A DNA stretch of 64,000 nt. Source: Corynebacterium ulcerans. Its GTDB lineage: Bacteria; Actinomycetota; Actinomycetes; Mycobacteriales; Mycobacteriaceae. The number at the start of each line of letters is the position of its first letter. Position 1 is the first letter of the stretch. The position numbers were made by a program, and so were the translations under genes. Below are positions 26,861 to 35,041 of the stretch, in pieces. The stretch spans positions 806,001-870,000 of the forward strand of contig NZ_LT906443.1 in NCBI RefSeq assembly GCF_900187135.1, given 5' to 3'. The notes below the pieces were generated by a model. It was not told the DNA's origin, did not search any database, and saw only the letters and a program-made list of their open reading frames with translations.

Positions 26861-29800
26861 TTAGTTTCTCTTTGCCGCCGTGGTCACCCGACGCGCCACA
26901 CGTCGACGTCCCCGACCCGCAGATGATGCGTCACCCGCGTCGAGTCCAGCCTCACCTTTCACGTACACGCCGGAAGACTCCTCACCGATAACAGACTTAC
27001 GTGGTGTTTTCACCGAGGACTTCCCCAGAGCTTTACGCACCGCGCGCCGACGCCTCCGAGCGCTCGCGGGCGATTCTTCTACTGCAGCACTGCTAGTCGA
27101 GTTGTCGAGGCTTGTTTCCTGGAGCTTCTTACGCACGGCACGTCGGCGCCCGCGCCTTCCCCGTGGAGAATCTACCTTCACGGTGTCTGTCGAGGTGTCT
27201 GTCGAGTCAGCATCATCAACAACATCTGGCTGCTCTGTAGTGTCCACAGCCTTCTGAGCGTCGTTACGCTTCCTAGCAACGCGACGTGAGCGACGGCGGC
27301 TACGCGTAGAGGTTTCCTCAGAGACCTCATCTACAGGCGCTTCTGCTTCAGGGTCCACGGTGGCGTCGATATGCTTAAAGTCCTCTGGCTTCGGCGCATG
27401 ATCCGATGTGGAGTTTCCACGCACCGCACGCTTTCTCCGTGGCGAAGCTTCGAACGCAGCCAGTGCTTCCTCATAGGTGGCAGTAGTGCTGCGGCTCAGT
27501 GTGTTGTCCGCCAGCGGCAGATGATCGGCACCCGAAGGCTCGTCGGGATCTTCCTCAAAAGCCCGGTCCAAAGCCGCGTCAACGATGCCCATAACATCGT
27601 CTGTTGCACCCTTGTCCTTGCGCTTGGCGTTACGCAAGCCACGACGCCGCCTGCGCCCCTTTTTCTCTTTGGTGGGCTCTGCTGGCGTAGTGTCCTCAGC
27701 GCTACCCGCCACGGCCTCTACGACCTTCTCCAGCTCTGCGTCATCAATCACAACAGCCGCTGCAAGATCATCGATGCTAGTGCGGTTATCAGCGTCAGAG
27801 GTGTCCTCTTCATGATGCTGCATTGCTACAGCTGCAGGGTGCCGCGCCGGATCTTGGTGGGCAACCCCGCGATCGCGGGCTGCGTTCTTTCTTCCAGAAC
27901 GGGCACGCGAGGATTTCTCAATAGCGGTATCCGAGACGCCGGCCTCTACCGGGTCATCGTGGATGATCACGCCACGACCCTCACAGTGCTCACATTCCGT
28001 GGCAAAAGTCTCCAGCAAGCCCGTGCCAAGCCGCTTTCGAGTCATTTGCACAAGGCCTAACGACGTCACCTCAGAAATTTGGTGACGTGTCCGGTCACGC
28101 CCCAACGCTTCGGTGAGTCGACGCAGTACCAGATCCTGATTTTCGGAGAGCACCATGTCGATGAAGTCCACGACGATCATGCCACCAAGATCGCGCAGCC
28201 GCATCTGCCTGACGATCTCTTCCGCAGCCTCAAGATTATTACGCGTCACGGTTTCTTCGAGGTTACCGCCAGCACCAGTGAATTTTCCGGTGTTCACATC
28301 GATGACCGTCATCGCTTCCGTACGATCGATCACCAAGGTTCCACCGGAAGGAAGCCACACCTTCCGCGACAGCGCCTTATGCAGCTGCTCGTCTACGCGG
28401 TGCACTTCAAATGCATCGCGGCCATCATGCGCCTCACGATCAAACTTGACCAGGCGATCATGCAGTTCAGGGGCCACCGACTGAATATAAGCGTGAACGG
28501 TATTCCACGCGCGGTCGCCGTCGACAATCAGCTCCGAGAAATCCTCGTTGAAAAGATCACGCACCACTTTCACCAGCATGTTGGGCTCTTCATACATGGT
28601 GACCGGCTTAGCACCCTTGGAGCTCTTCTCTTTCTCCGTGAGCTCCTGAATCTGGTTCCACAGCTTGTGCAGTCGATTCACATCCGCAGCAATAGCCTCT
28701 GCAGAAACGTTCTCCGCAGCAGTGCGGATGATAGCTCCGCCATCTTTAGGCACCACCTCTTTGAGGATGTTCTTCAACCGCTTGCGCTCTGTAGCGGGAA
28801 GCTTGCGAGAAATACCCGCGCTACGCCCGTTGGGCACGTACACCAAATAACGTCCCGCGAAGGAAATTTGAGTGGTCAGTCGCGCACCCTTGTGTCCTGC
28901 AGGATCCTTGGACACCTGAACAAGCACCTGATCGCCAGATTTTAAGGCCTGCTCAATGCGACGTCCCCGGCCGCCCAAGCCGGCAGCACGCCAGTCCACC
29001 TCGCCCGCGTAGAGAACTCCGTTGCGGCCTTTTCCGATATCGATAAACGCGGCCTCCATACTCGGCAGCACGTTTTGAACGCGTCCCAGATATATGTTGC
29101 CGATCATTGACGACTGCGTATCGCTGGTAACAAAGTGCTCGACGAGCAGATCATCTTCCAGAACACCCACCTGAGTCACCGCTCCGGGGTGGTCGCTGCG
29201 CTCACGCTCGCGCACAATCATGGTGCGTTTTACAGATTCCCTGCGCGCCAAGAACTCCGCCTCAGAAACGATGTGGCGTTTATTGCGAGATTCCTCTCGC
29301 ATTTCCGCGCGACGGCGACGCTGCGCCTCAAGGCGGGTAGATCCCTTGATCGCTACCGGTTCGGTGATCAGTTCCTTGGGTTCTTCGCCGTCTGTGTCCC
29401 CGCCGTCCAGCGATTCTTCGCAGTCCTCGGCAACAGAAACACCCTCAGTCTCAGTCTTCTTTCCCCTCCCAGTACCCCGGCGACCACGGCGACGACGGCG
29501 CGACTGTGCAGATTCCTCATCGTCCTCTATGGCTTCGTCGGCATGAGTTTCCAATTCTTCTGCTGGGGTCGGCGCGATGAACAACGGTGTGGGGAAAGCA
29601 GGGACAGCCTGCTCCGACGCGGGAGCAGGTGTAATCTCCGGCTCAATATCCGCAAGAAGCTCCGCTACCTCGTCTTCGGTAACCACTACAACCAGATCTT
29701 CTACTGCTCTATCTGCAGGAGTCTCCGATGCAGATTCTGCTTGTGCAGCCTCTCGGTCTTGCAGCTCGCGCTCGACCTTTTCCTCGATCTGGTGGATCTC

Positions 29801-30244
29801 ATTTTCCACGTTCTTTTCTATCCGCCGGCGCAATTTCTCGGATTCTTCCGGATCATCCAGCTTGGCGGCCTCAGCATCCGGGTTAAGCTCGCGCTCGACC
29901 TTTGCCTCAATCTGGTGGATCTCATTCTCCACGTTCTTCTCCACCCGATGGCGCAGCTTTTCTTCAGCTGAGTAGGTATCGATGTGGTGGGCGTCGAGAA
30001 GCTTTAACGCTTCTTCGCGGGTCAGCGTCGACTGCGCAACCTTGGTCAGCCCTAGCGTGGCAAGAGTAGCGATGAGCTCGCGCGAACTCACCGACGCTAA
30101 TTTAGCGAGCGCATGCACCCTAATCCGCTCACCGATCGCATCACGATCAATAGGTACCGTCACAATCTCCGGCGCCGCAGGCTTCTCGGCGGTCTTTCGT
30201 GTTGCCCGGCGCGCAGGCGCCTTTTTTGTGGTTCCTTCAGCCAC
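26861..30244 (-). CDS. rne: Ribonuclease E/G
   Basis: About 1127 residues. The catalytic core sits in the middle: an S1-like region (GNIYLGRVQNVLPSMEAAFIDIG), the DNase-I-like site with VIDVNTGKFTGAGG and GGMIVVDFIDM, and the Zn-link CEHCEGRG. Long Arg/Glu-rich extensions flank both ends, probably the RNA-binding and degradosome-binding parts. The N-terminal arm carries a near-identical tandem duplication (see findings). I chose GTG at 30242-30244, with GAGGAG 9 nt upstream. It processes rRNA and mRNA. Confidence 0.93.
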   Translation of the reverse strand: MAEGTTKKAPARRATRKTAEKPAAPEIVTVPIDRDAIGERIRVHALAKLASVSSRELIATLATLGLTKVAQSTLTREEALKLLDAHHIDTYSAEEKLRHRVEKNVENEIHQIEAKVERELNPDAEAAKLDDPEESEKLRRRIEKNVENEIHQIEEKVERELQDREAAQAESASETPADRAVEDLVVVVTEDEVAELLADIEPEITPAPASEQAVPAFPTPLFIAPTPAEELETHADEAIEDDEESAQSRRRRRGRRGTGRGKKTETEGVSVAEDCEESLDGGDTDGEEPKELITEPVAIKGSTRLEAQRRRRAEMREESRNKRHIVSEAEFLARRESVKRTMIVRERERSDHPGAVTQVGVLEDDLLVEHFVTSDTQSSMIGNIYLGRVQNVLPSMEAAFIDIGKGRNGVLYAGEVDWRAAGLGGRGRRIEQALKSGDQVLVQVSKDPAGHKGARLTTQISFAGRYLVYVPNGRSAGISRKLPATERKRLKNILKEVVPKDGGAIIRTAAENVSAEAIAADVNRLHKLWNQIQELTEKEKSSKGAKPVTMYEEPNMLVKVVRDLFNEDFSELIVDGDRAWNTVHAYIQSVAPELHDRLVKFDREAHDGRDAFEVHRVDEQLHKALSRKVWLPSGGTLVIDRTEAMTVIDVNTGKFTGAGGNLEETVTRNNLEAAEEIVRQMRLRDLGGMIVVDFIDMVLSENQDLVLRRLTEALGRDRTRHQISEVTSLGLVQMTRKRLGTGLLETFATECEHCEGRGVIIHDDPVEAGVSDTAIEKSSRARSGRKNAARDRGVAHQDPARHPAAVAMQHHEEDTSDADNRTSIDDLAAAVVIDDAELEKVVEAVAGSAEDTTPAEPTKEKKGRRRRRGLRNAKRKDKGATDDVMGIVDAALDRAFEEDPDEPSGADHLPLADNTLSRSTTATYEEALAAFEASPRRKRAVRGNSTSDHAPKPEDFKHIDATVDPEAEAPVDEVSEETSTRSRRRSRRVARKRNDAQKAVDTTEQPDVVDDADSTDTSTDTVKVDSPRGRRGRRRAVRKKLQETSLDNSTSSAAVEESPASARRRRRAVRKALGKSSVKTPRKSVIGEESSGVYVKGEAGLDAGDASSAGRGRRRVARRVTTAAKRN
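29762..29956 (-). repeat. Tandem duplication inside rne (123-bp period)
   Basis: A 72-nt segment occurs twice (29762-29833 and 29885-29956) with a period of 123 bp (41 codons). Both copies encode a charged helix with core EKNVENEIHQIE ending KVEREL. The DNA copies differ at few positions, mostly third bases, indicating a recent duplication of a coiled-coil-like segment in the N-terminal arm of RNase E. Confidence 0.85.
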
Positions 30245-30669
30245 GAATCTTCTCCTCAAATGTCTCTTCGACATCGCACTGCCACAATCCGGGCGCTGAC
30301 AGCCCTGCCAGCGTTATCCGCCAAGCACACAGGCCGTCGCCGCCGCACAGACATGCAGGGACTCGATTTTTTAGTTATAAAGCTTCGTTCTTCTATGGGG
30401 CTAGCTCAGCGTTTCACACACCGCGGCCTTGCTATACGCGGACATCCCACGATTCATCTCTCACGACCGCGGGTGAAGCGAACGATTACACCCACGCTGT
30501 TCATTCTGGCACACCATCAGCCAAACATGGGTGAGGCAGTCCCCCAAACGACCCAATCCCCCTACATAGCACATATGCTATCCACTGTCGCCGCATGCGC
30601 AGTGCTCTACACTATTAGCGTGACTGCATTTTCCACAGAGCCCCTCTTCTCCGCGTAGGACGTGACTCT
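30245..30669. promoter_or_regulatory. Divergent promoter region of rne and a membrane protein gene
   Basis: 425 bp without a convincing gene. It holds the rne ribosome-binding site (GAGGAG) at the left. On the plus strand TACACT at 30608-30613 is a possible -10 box for the gene starting at 30670. No clear -35, repeat or operator was recognised. Confidence 0.4.
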
Positions 30670-31371
30670 ATGCCCTGCTCTACCTCGCCTTCTGCCACAC
30701 CGTGGTGGCACTATCTGGTGGGTTCGCTCGCTGTCGGTGCGATAGCAACCCTGTTTATCTACGGCCGATGGCTCTCGGCAGTGGGAGTCATAGTTCTTCT
30801 GACGCTGCTGCTATTCAAAGCCCTGAGGCACCCACGCTATACGCTTCACAGGATTCATATCGACAACGTCAGTGATAATGCCGTTAACCGAGCGTTACGC
30901 GGTGGAACACTAGGGATCCTCATTGTTCTTCCTATATGGGTTTCGCCTCTCCTGCGAGATCTCCACCCCGCTATCACGTTTGCTCTATGCACAGCGCTTG
31001 CGCCGTTCCTCTTCTTAGGCAGCACAGATGCTTTGTCTAAAGACAAAGCTCTCATTGCGCAACACGGCAAGGACGTCGACTCCACAACCCTTGCAAGCCT
31101 TCCCCCGCTCGGGCACGTGGAAGTGCAGATCGTGAAACTTCTCGCCGCCGCCGGAGCCGCAGATGGCTCGCGCGCACAGCTCGGCAGCTTAGCCAAAATC
31201 TCGGGCATTCCTCTGGAAGACATCACTCCCGCAGTGCACACGCTCATCGACGCCCGCATCATCACCGCCTTTACTGCGTTATCCCCCACCAACCCAAAGG
31301 ATTGGTACGTAGAACTCACCCCCATCGGCTGCGCACTGGCCTCACGCAATCACACGTTTACCGCCCACTAA
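30670..31371 (+). CDS. Hypothetical membrane protein with C-terminal winged-helix-like domain
   Basis: 233 residues, no family recognised. The N terminus holds two or three hydrophobic segments (about 13-50 and 75-115). The C-terminal third, from GHVEVQIVKLLAAAG, has a repressor-like helical pattern with LGSLAKISGIPLEDITPAVHTLIDARII, reminiscent of a winged helix (MarR-like) followed by a strand pair. It could be a membrane-tethered regulator; this is inference from pattern only. It is divergent from rne and followed after 17 bp by palindromic repeat copy 2. Confidence 0.55.
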   Translation: MPCSTSPSATPWWHYLVGSLAVGAIATLFIYGRWLSAVGVIVLLTLLLFKALRHPRYTLHRIHIDNVSDNAVNRALRGGTLGILIVLPIWVSPLLRDLHPAITFALCTALAPFLFLGSTDALSKDKALIAQHGKDVDSTTLASLPPLGHVEVQIVKLLAAAGAADGSRAQLGSLAKISGIPLEDITPAVHTLIDARIITAFTALSPTNPKDWYVELTPIGCALASRNHTFTAH

Positions 31372-31388
31372 CTCATTCTCGTCTTCAT

Positions 31389-31476
31389 TGTCGTTTTTGA
31401 GAACGCCAGCCGGGCTAAGCCTACAAAATCCCAGGACAATCCCTGAGCACTTTGTCTTGTGTTCTCAAAAACGACA
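31389..31476 (+). repeat. Palindromic repeat, copy 2 (88 bp, most diverged)
   Basis: Perfect 16-bp arms TGTCGTTTTTGAGAAC / GTTCTCAAAAACGACA (31389-31404 and 31461-31476) around a 56-nt centre with CTACAAAATCCCAGGAC. Same orientation as the other copies. It lies between the stop of the membrane protein gene and the ndk terminator, where two genes converge. Confidence 0.9.
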
Positions 31477-31509
31477 TTCTCACCCCAAGGCCGCACCCAA
31501 AAATGCGTA

Positions 31510-31532
31510 AAACCGGCACGGTGTGCCGGTTT
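31510..31532 (-). terminator. ndk terminator
   Basis: Stem AAACCGGCAC / GTGCCGGTTT with a 3-nt loop. On the minus strand T-rich sequence (TTTTACGCATTTTT) follows. Placed 38 bp after the ndk stop. Confidence 0.75.
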
Positions 31533-31569
31533 CCTTGTTTTCAGAAGCCTTGAAGAACTCCTCAGCGCT

Positions 31570-31980
31570 TTAGAGGTTCGGGAACCAAATACCGATCTCA
31601 CGCTCAGCAGATTCAGGGGAATCAGAGCCGTGGACAACGTTGGCTGACATCTCAAGGGCAAAATCCCCACGGATGGTGCCGGGCGTAGCTTTGGAGACAG
31701 GATCCGTGCCGCCGGCGAGCTGACGCCACGCCTCGATGGCACGCGGGCCCTCAACGACTCCAGCAACCAGAGGAGCAGAGGTGATGAACTCAACGAGCTC
31801 GCCAAAGAATGGCTTATCTGCATGCTCTGCGTAGTGCTTCTCAGCTGTTTCAGTGTCTGCAACGCGCAGATCCAATGCACTGAGTTTGAGGCCTTTGCGC
31901 TCGATACGGGCGATGATTTCTCCGACCAGACCGCGCTCGACGCCGTCCGGCTTGATCAGAATCAGGGTACGTTCAGTCAT
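31570..31980 (-). CDS. ndk: Nucleoside diphosphate kinase
   Basis: 136 residues, the normal length. [20 protein letters not shown] starts the protein at the ATG 31978-31980. The phosphohistidine lies in [18 protein letters not shown], the classical NVVHGSDS motif. It balances NTP and dNTP pools. The gene stands alone, with a terminator downstream and the divergent ornithine-cyclodeaminase homologue upstream. Confidence 0.97.
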   Translation of the reverse strand: MTERTLILIKPDGVERGLVGEIIARIERKGLKLSALDLRVADTETAEKHYAEHADKPFFGELVEFITSAPLVAGVVEGPRAIEAWRQLAGGTDPVSKATPGTIRGDFALEMSANVVHGSDSPESAEREIGIWFPNL

Positions 31981-32077
31981 GGAACACACTCTAGCCAATT
32001 CCTGGCAATTCCAAGTACTTTTGACGCTCTAAGAAAAAGATTTCCCGCAGATGGTGCACACGTTATAAGGAGAAAAC

Positions 32078-33028
32078 ATGGTCAACTCCCCCAGCCAGCC
32101 CCGTGCCTTTACAGCCACGGACATTAACCGTCTTATCTCCCCGGAGAAAGCCCGCAGCTTACTTAAACGTGCACTCAGCACTTCTTTTGATCCTGCCAAC
32201 GATCCAGCCCGCCTCGTCCTTCCCGCACCAGCCGGTCAACTCCTTGTCATGCCCTCGGTGATCGACGGCTGGGCTGGCACTAAGGTCGCGTCACTTGCTC
32301 CCGACAATGCGCAACGTGGTCTCCCTCGCATCCACGCAACCTACGTGTTGATGGAACCAGAGACCCTGCAGATCTGCGCCCTTATCGACGGCCAAGCACT
32401 CACCACCCTACGCACACCAGCGGTGTCCGCCCTAGCCACCGAATTATTATTGACCGACCAAGAGTCCATCAGCCCTCGGCGCCTCGTGGTCTTTGGCACC
32501 GGCCCCCAAGGCCTGGGGCATGTAGAAGCCTTTGCCGCGCTATGTACGCTTTCCGACGTAGCAATCGTCGGCCGGACCCCCTCCTCGGTTGCTTCCTCCG
32601 TGGGGAAACTGCAAGAACAAGGCATCCCTGCCCGTGCTGGCGATGTGGCGGATGTTCGATCTGCAGACATCATCGTGTGCGCGACGTCTGCACGCACCCC
32701 GTTATTTGAGGCCTCGGATGTGCCACACCATGCCATTATCGTGGCCATGGGATCCCACGAAGCAGACGCCCGCGAACTTCCCGGAGCTCTCTTCCGGAAG
32801 GCCTTCGTCGTGGTAGAAGATGTTACTACTGCGCTGCGTGAGGCCGGTGACGTGATCATGGCTATTGAGGAAGGCCACCTCAGCACAGAGCGACTGGTTG
32901 ACCTCCGAGGGCTGGTATCCGGCGCAGCCCATCCAGAGACACACAGCCCACGTATTTTCAAAGGAACGGGGATGAGTTGGCAAGACCTTGCGGTTGCCAT
33001 CGGATTGATGGAGAAAACCCCGCAGTAG
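32078..33028 (+). CDS. Ornithine cyclodeaminase / mu-crystallin family protein
   Basis: 316 residues. The N terminus has VLPAPAGQLLVMPSVIDGWAGTKVAS and the substrate-binding region follows with GQALTTLRTPAVSALATELL. The Rossmann motif is VVFGTGPQGLGHVEAFAAL and the cofactor region is ADIIVCATSARTPLF. Family members deaminate ornithine, reduce cyclic imines or dehydrogenate amino acids such as alanine; the activity cannot be assigned. The start has AAGGAG 7 nt upstream. It stands alone, with no amino-acid or siderophore genes beside it. Confidence 0.82.
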   Translation: MVNSPSQPRAFTATDINRLISPEKARSLLKRALSTSFDPANDPARLVLPAPAGQLLVMPSVIDGWAGTKVASLAPDNAQRGLPRIHATYVLMEPETLQICALIDGQALTTLRTPAVSALATELLLTDQESISPRRLVVFGTGPQGLGHVEAFAALCTLSDVAIVGRTPSSVASSVGKLQEQGIPARAGDVADVRSADIIVCATSARTPLFEASDVPHHAIIVAMGSHEADARELPGALFRKAFVVVEDVTTALREAGDVIMAIEEGHLSTERLVDLRGLVSGAAHPETHSPRIFKGTGMSWQDLAVAIGLMEKTPQ

Positions 33029-33053
33029 AAACCTGCTTGGTTTCCCCACGGGG

Positions 33054-33482
33054 TTAAAGGTGCTGGGTGGTGAGCAACCCGCGCTTCATTCTCTCAATGA
33101 GATTCTTACGCAGGTACAGCAGGTACCACCACACGGCAATATAAATGACGGCCATGATGCCCATGGAAATATGCACAACAAATCCTGCGAGCGCGAACAC
33201 CTGGATGCCGATATTTGCTTTCAGAGCCCAGCGTTTCTTCTGCAGGAAAGACAAGATGAGCATCGCTGTGGACACGGCGGTGACATAGACCCAGTTAAAG
33301 GTGGTCCAGTGGATGCCGTTATCAACACGCAAAATAACGGTAAGCACAAGGTAGAAGGAGATGGCTTGCATCATCATGGTCCCGGCCATGACGCCGCGTA
33401 GCCCCTTCATCGGGTCTTTGGCGGGTTCGTGCCCAGGGCCTAGTGGCCCGTATTCGATTGATTCATCGGAAGAGCGGGTCAT
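33054..33482 (-). CDS. DUF4233 membrane protein
   Basis: 142 residues. A charged N-terminal stretch is followed by a family signature around KGLRGVMAGTMMMQAISFYLV and three to four transmembrane segments. DUF4233 proteins follow folC in most Corynebacteriales; function unknown. The ATG overlaps the folC stop by 4 bp, so it is probably translated together with folC. Confidence 0.82.
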   Translation of the reverse strand: MTRSSDESIEYGPLGPGHEPAKDPMKGLRGVMAGTMMMQAISFYLVLTVILRVDNGIHWTTFNWVYVTAVSTAMLILSFLQKKRWALKANIGIQVFALAGFVVHISMGIMAVIYIAVWWYLLYLRKNLIERMKRGLLTTQHL

Positions 33483-35041
33483 GCGGGTTCCTTTCCAAAA
33501 AGGGTTCGAGCCTCTCCCGCTGTGACAACGGAACCTGTGATGATAACGCCTGCACCTGATTGAATATCGGTATCCTCGGCCAGTTCGACGGCAAGTTCGA
33601 CCGCACCAGGCAGGTTGTAGGCCACATGGACGCGTTCTTCGCCGAAAATGTTTCGGGCTTCGTCGGCAAGCTCCTCGGCATCGAGCGCGCGTGGCGAGGA
33701 GTTCGTGGTCACCACGATTTCCGAAAGATAGGGTTCAAGCGACCGCAGTACACCGCGATAATCTTTATCGCTGAGTACGGCCACAACTCCAATGAGTCGT
33801 GAGAAATCGAAATCCCTGTCCAATGCCACCCCAAGTGCCGCAGCACCGTGTGGATTGTGGGCAGCATCGATGAAGACTGTTGGCGCAGTACGCACTCTTT
33901 CCAAGCGCCCAGGCGACTGCACTGAGGCAAAACCTTCGCGCACTGTGTCTTGGTCTAGTTGCCGGCCTGCTCCTGCGCCAAAAAACGCTTCTACTGCGGC
34001 CAAAGCGCAGGCTGCGTTGCGGGCTTGATGTTCCCCGGATAGTGGCAGGAAAATATCGGTGTAGTCACCACCGAGTCCGCGGATACTGAGTTGCTGCCCG
34101 CCCACGGCGATGGTGGACTCAATCACACCAAACTCGGCGCCTGATCGAGCAACCGAGGCATCCACCGACACTGCTTGTTCCAGGATTATGTTCATGGCTT
34201 TGGGATCTTGTTCCGCCACGATCGCTACGTTGTCCGGCGGCGTGAGCAGATCATCAACGTCCCATCGAGATTTAATGATCCCCGCTTTTTCTGCGGCGAT
34301 CTCCTCGATGCTTTCACCCAGGAAGTCTGTGTGATCGAGGCCTACTGGCATGACCACAGCGACATCGGCGTTAATCACATTCGTGGCGTCCCATCGTCCG
34401 CCCATTCCGACTTCAACCACAGCAACGTCTACTGGCGCATCGGCAAAAGCCGCGTAAGCCATGGCGGTGAGCACTTCAAACTTGCTCATTTTAGGCCCGT
34501 CGGATGCCTCCGACTTAGCGTCCACCATCTCCACATACGGTTTAATTTCTTCCCATATCCGCACGTATTCCCGCGGGTGGATCGGCGCGCCGTCAATCGC
34601 GATACGCTCAGTGACCAGCTGCAAATGCGGGCTAGTGGTGCGCCCAGTACGACGATGGAAAGCACGCATGAGTGCCTCAATCATGCGCACTGTCGACGTT
34701 TTTCCGTTAGTCCCCGCAACGTGAATCGTATTGAATGCGCGCTCGGGGTTTCCCAGCAGATCCATGAGGAGTTCTACCCGGTCAAGCGTCGGGTCAATCT
34801 TGGCCTCCGACCACCGTTGATCCAGCTCGGCCTCTACCAGCGCCAGCGATGCAAGGTCCTCCGGGGTGACCTCGCGAGATTCCGGCGCGTTGGCTTCAGC
34901 GTGCATGGCGATGGGGAGGGATAGCCCATCCTCGCTGAGTTTCACTTCCCCCATGCCAAGGGTGGCAAGCTCCTCGTGCAGAGTCTCGTCAATGGTGCGC
35001 TCAAGCTCACCCTCATCATGTGAATGCTGCTGGTCAACCAC
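33479..35041 (-). CDS. folC: Folylpolyglutamate / dihydrofolate synthase
   Basis: 520 residues, ligase of the Mur family. The ATP-binding loop AGTNGKTSTVRMIE lies at about residue 110, and VAVVEVGMGGRWDATNV and LDHTDFLGESIEEIA follow; the C-terminal domain has VFIDAAHNPHGA. It adds glutamate to (dihydro)folate, supplying the pathway served also by the PabABC protein further along. About 80 poorly conserved residues precede the core. The GTG at 35039-35041 follows the valS stop without a gap, so an internal start cannot be excluded. Confidence 0.92.
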   Translation of the reverse strand: MVDQQHSHDEGELERTIDETLHEELATLGMGEVKLSEDGLSLPIAMHAEANAPESREVTPEDLASLALVEAELDQRWSEAKIDPTLDRVELLMDLLGNPERAFNTIHVAGTNGKTSTVRMIEALMRAFHRRTGRTTSPHLQLVTERIAIDGAPIHPREYVRIWEEIKPYVEMVDAKSEASDGPKMSKFEVLTAMAYAAFADAPVDVAVVEVGMGGRWDATNVINADVAVVMPVGLDHTDFLGESIEEIAAEKAGIIKSRWDVDDLLTPPDNVAIVAEQDPKAMNIILEQAVSVDASVARSGAEFGVIESTIAVGGQQLSIRGLGGDYTDIFLPLSGEHQARNAACALAAVEAFFGAGAGRQLDQDTVREGFASVQSPGRLERVRTAPTVFIDAAHNPHGAAALGVALDRDFDFSRLIGVVAVLSDKDYRGVLRSLEPYLSEIVVTTNSSPRALDAEELADEARNIFGEERVHVAYNLPGAVELAVELAEDTDIQSGAGVIITGSVVTAGEARTLFGKEPA

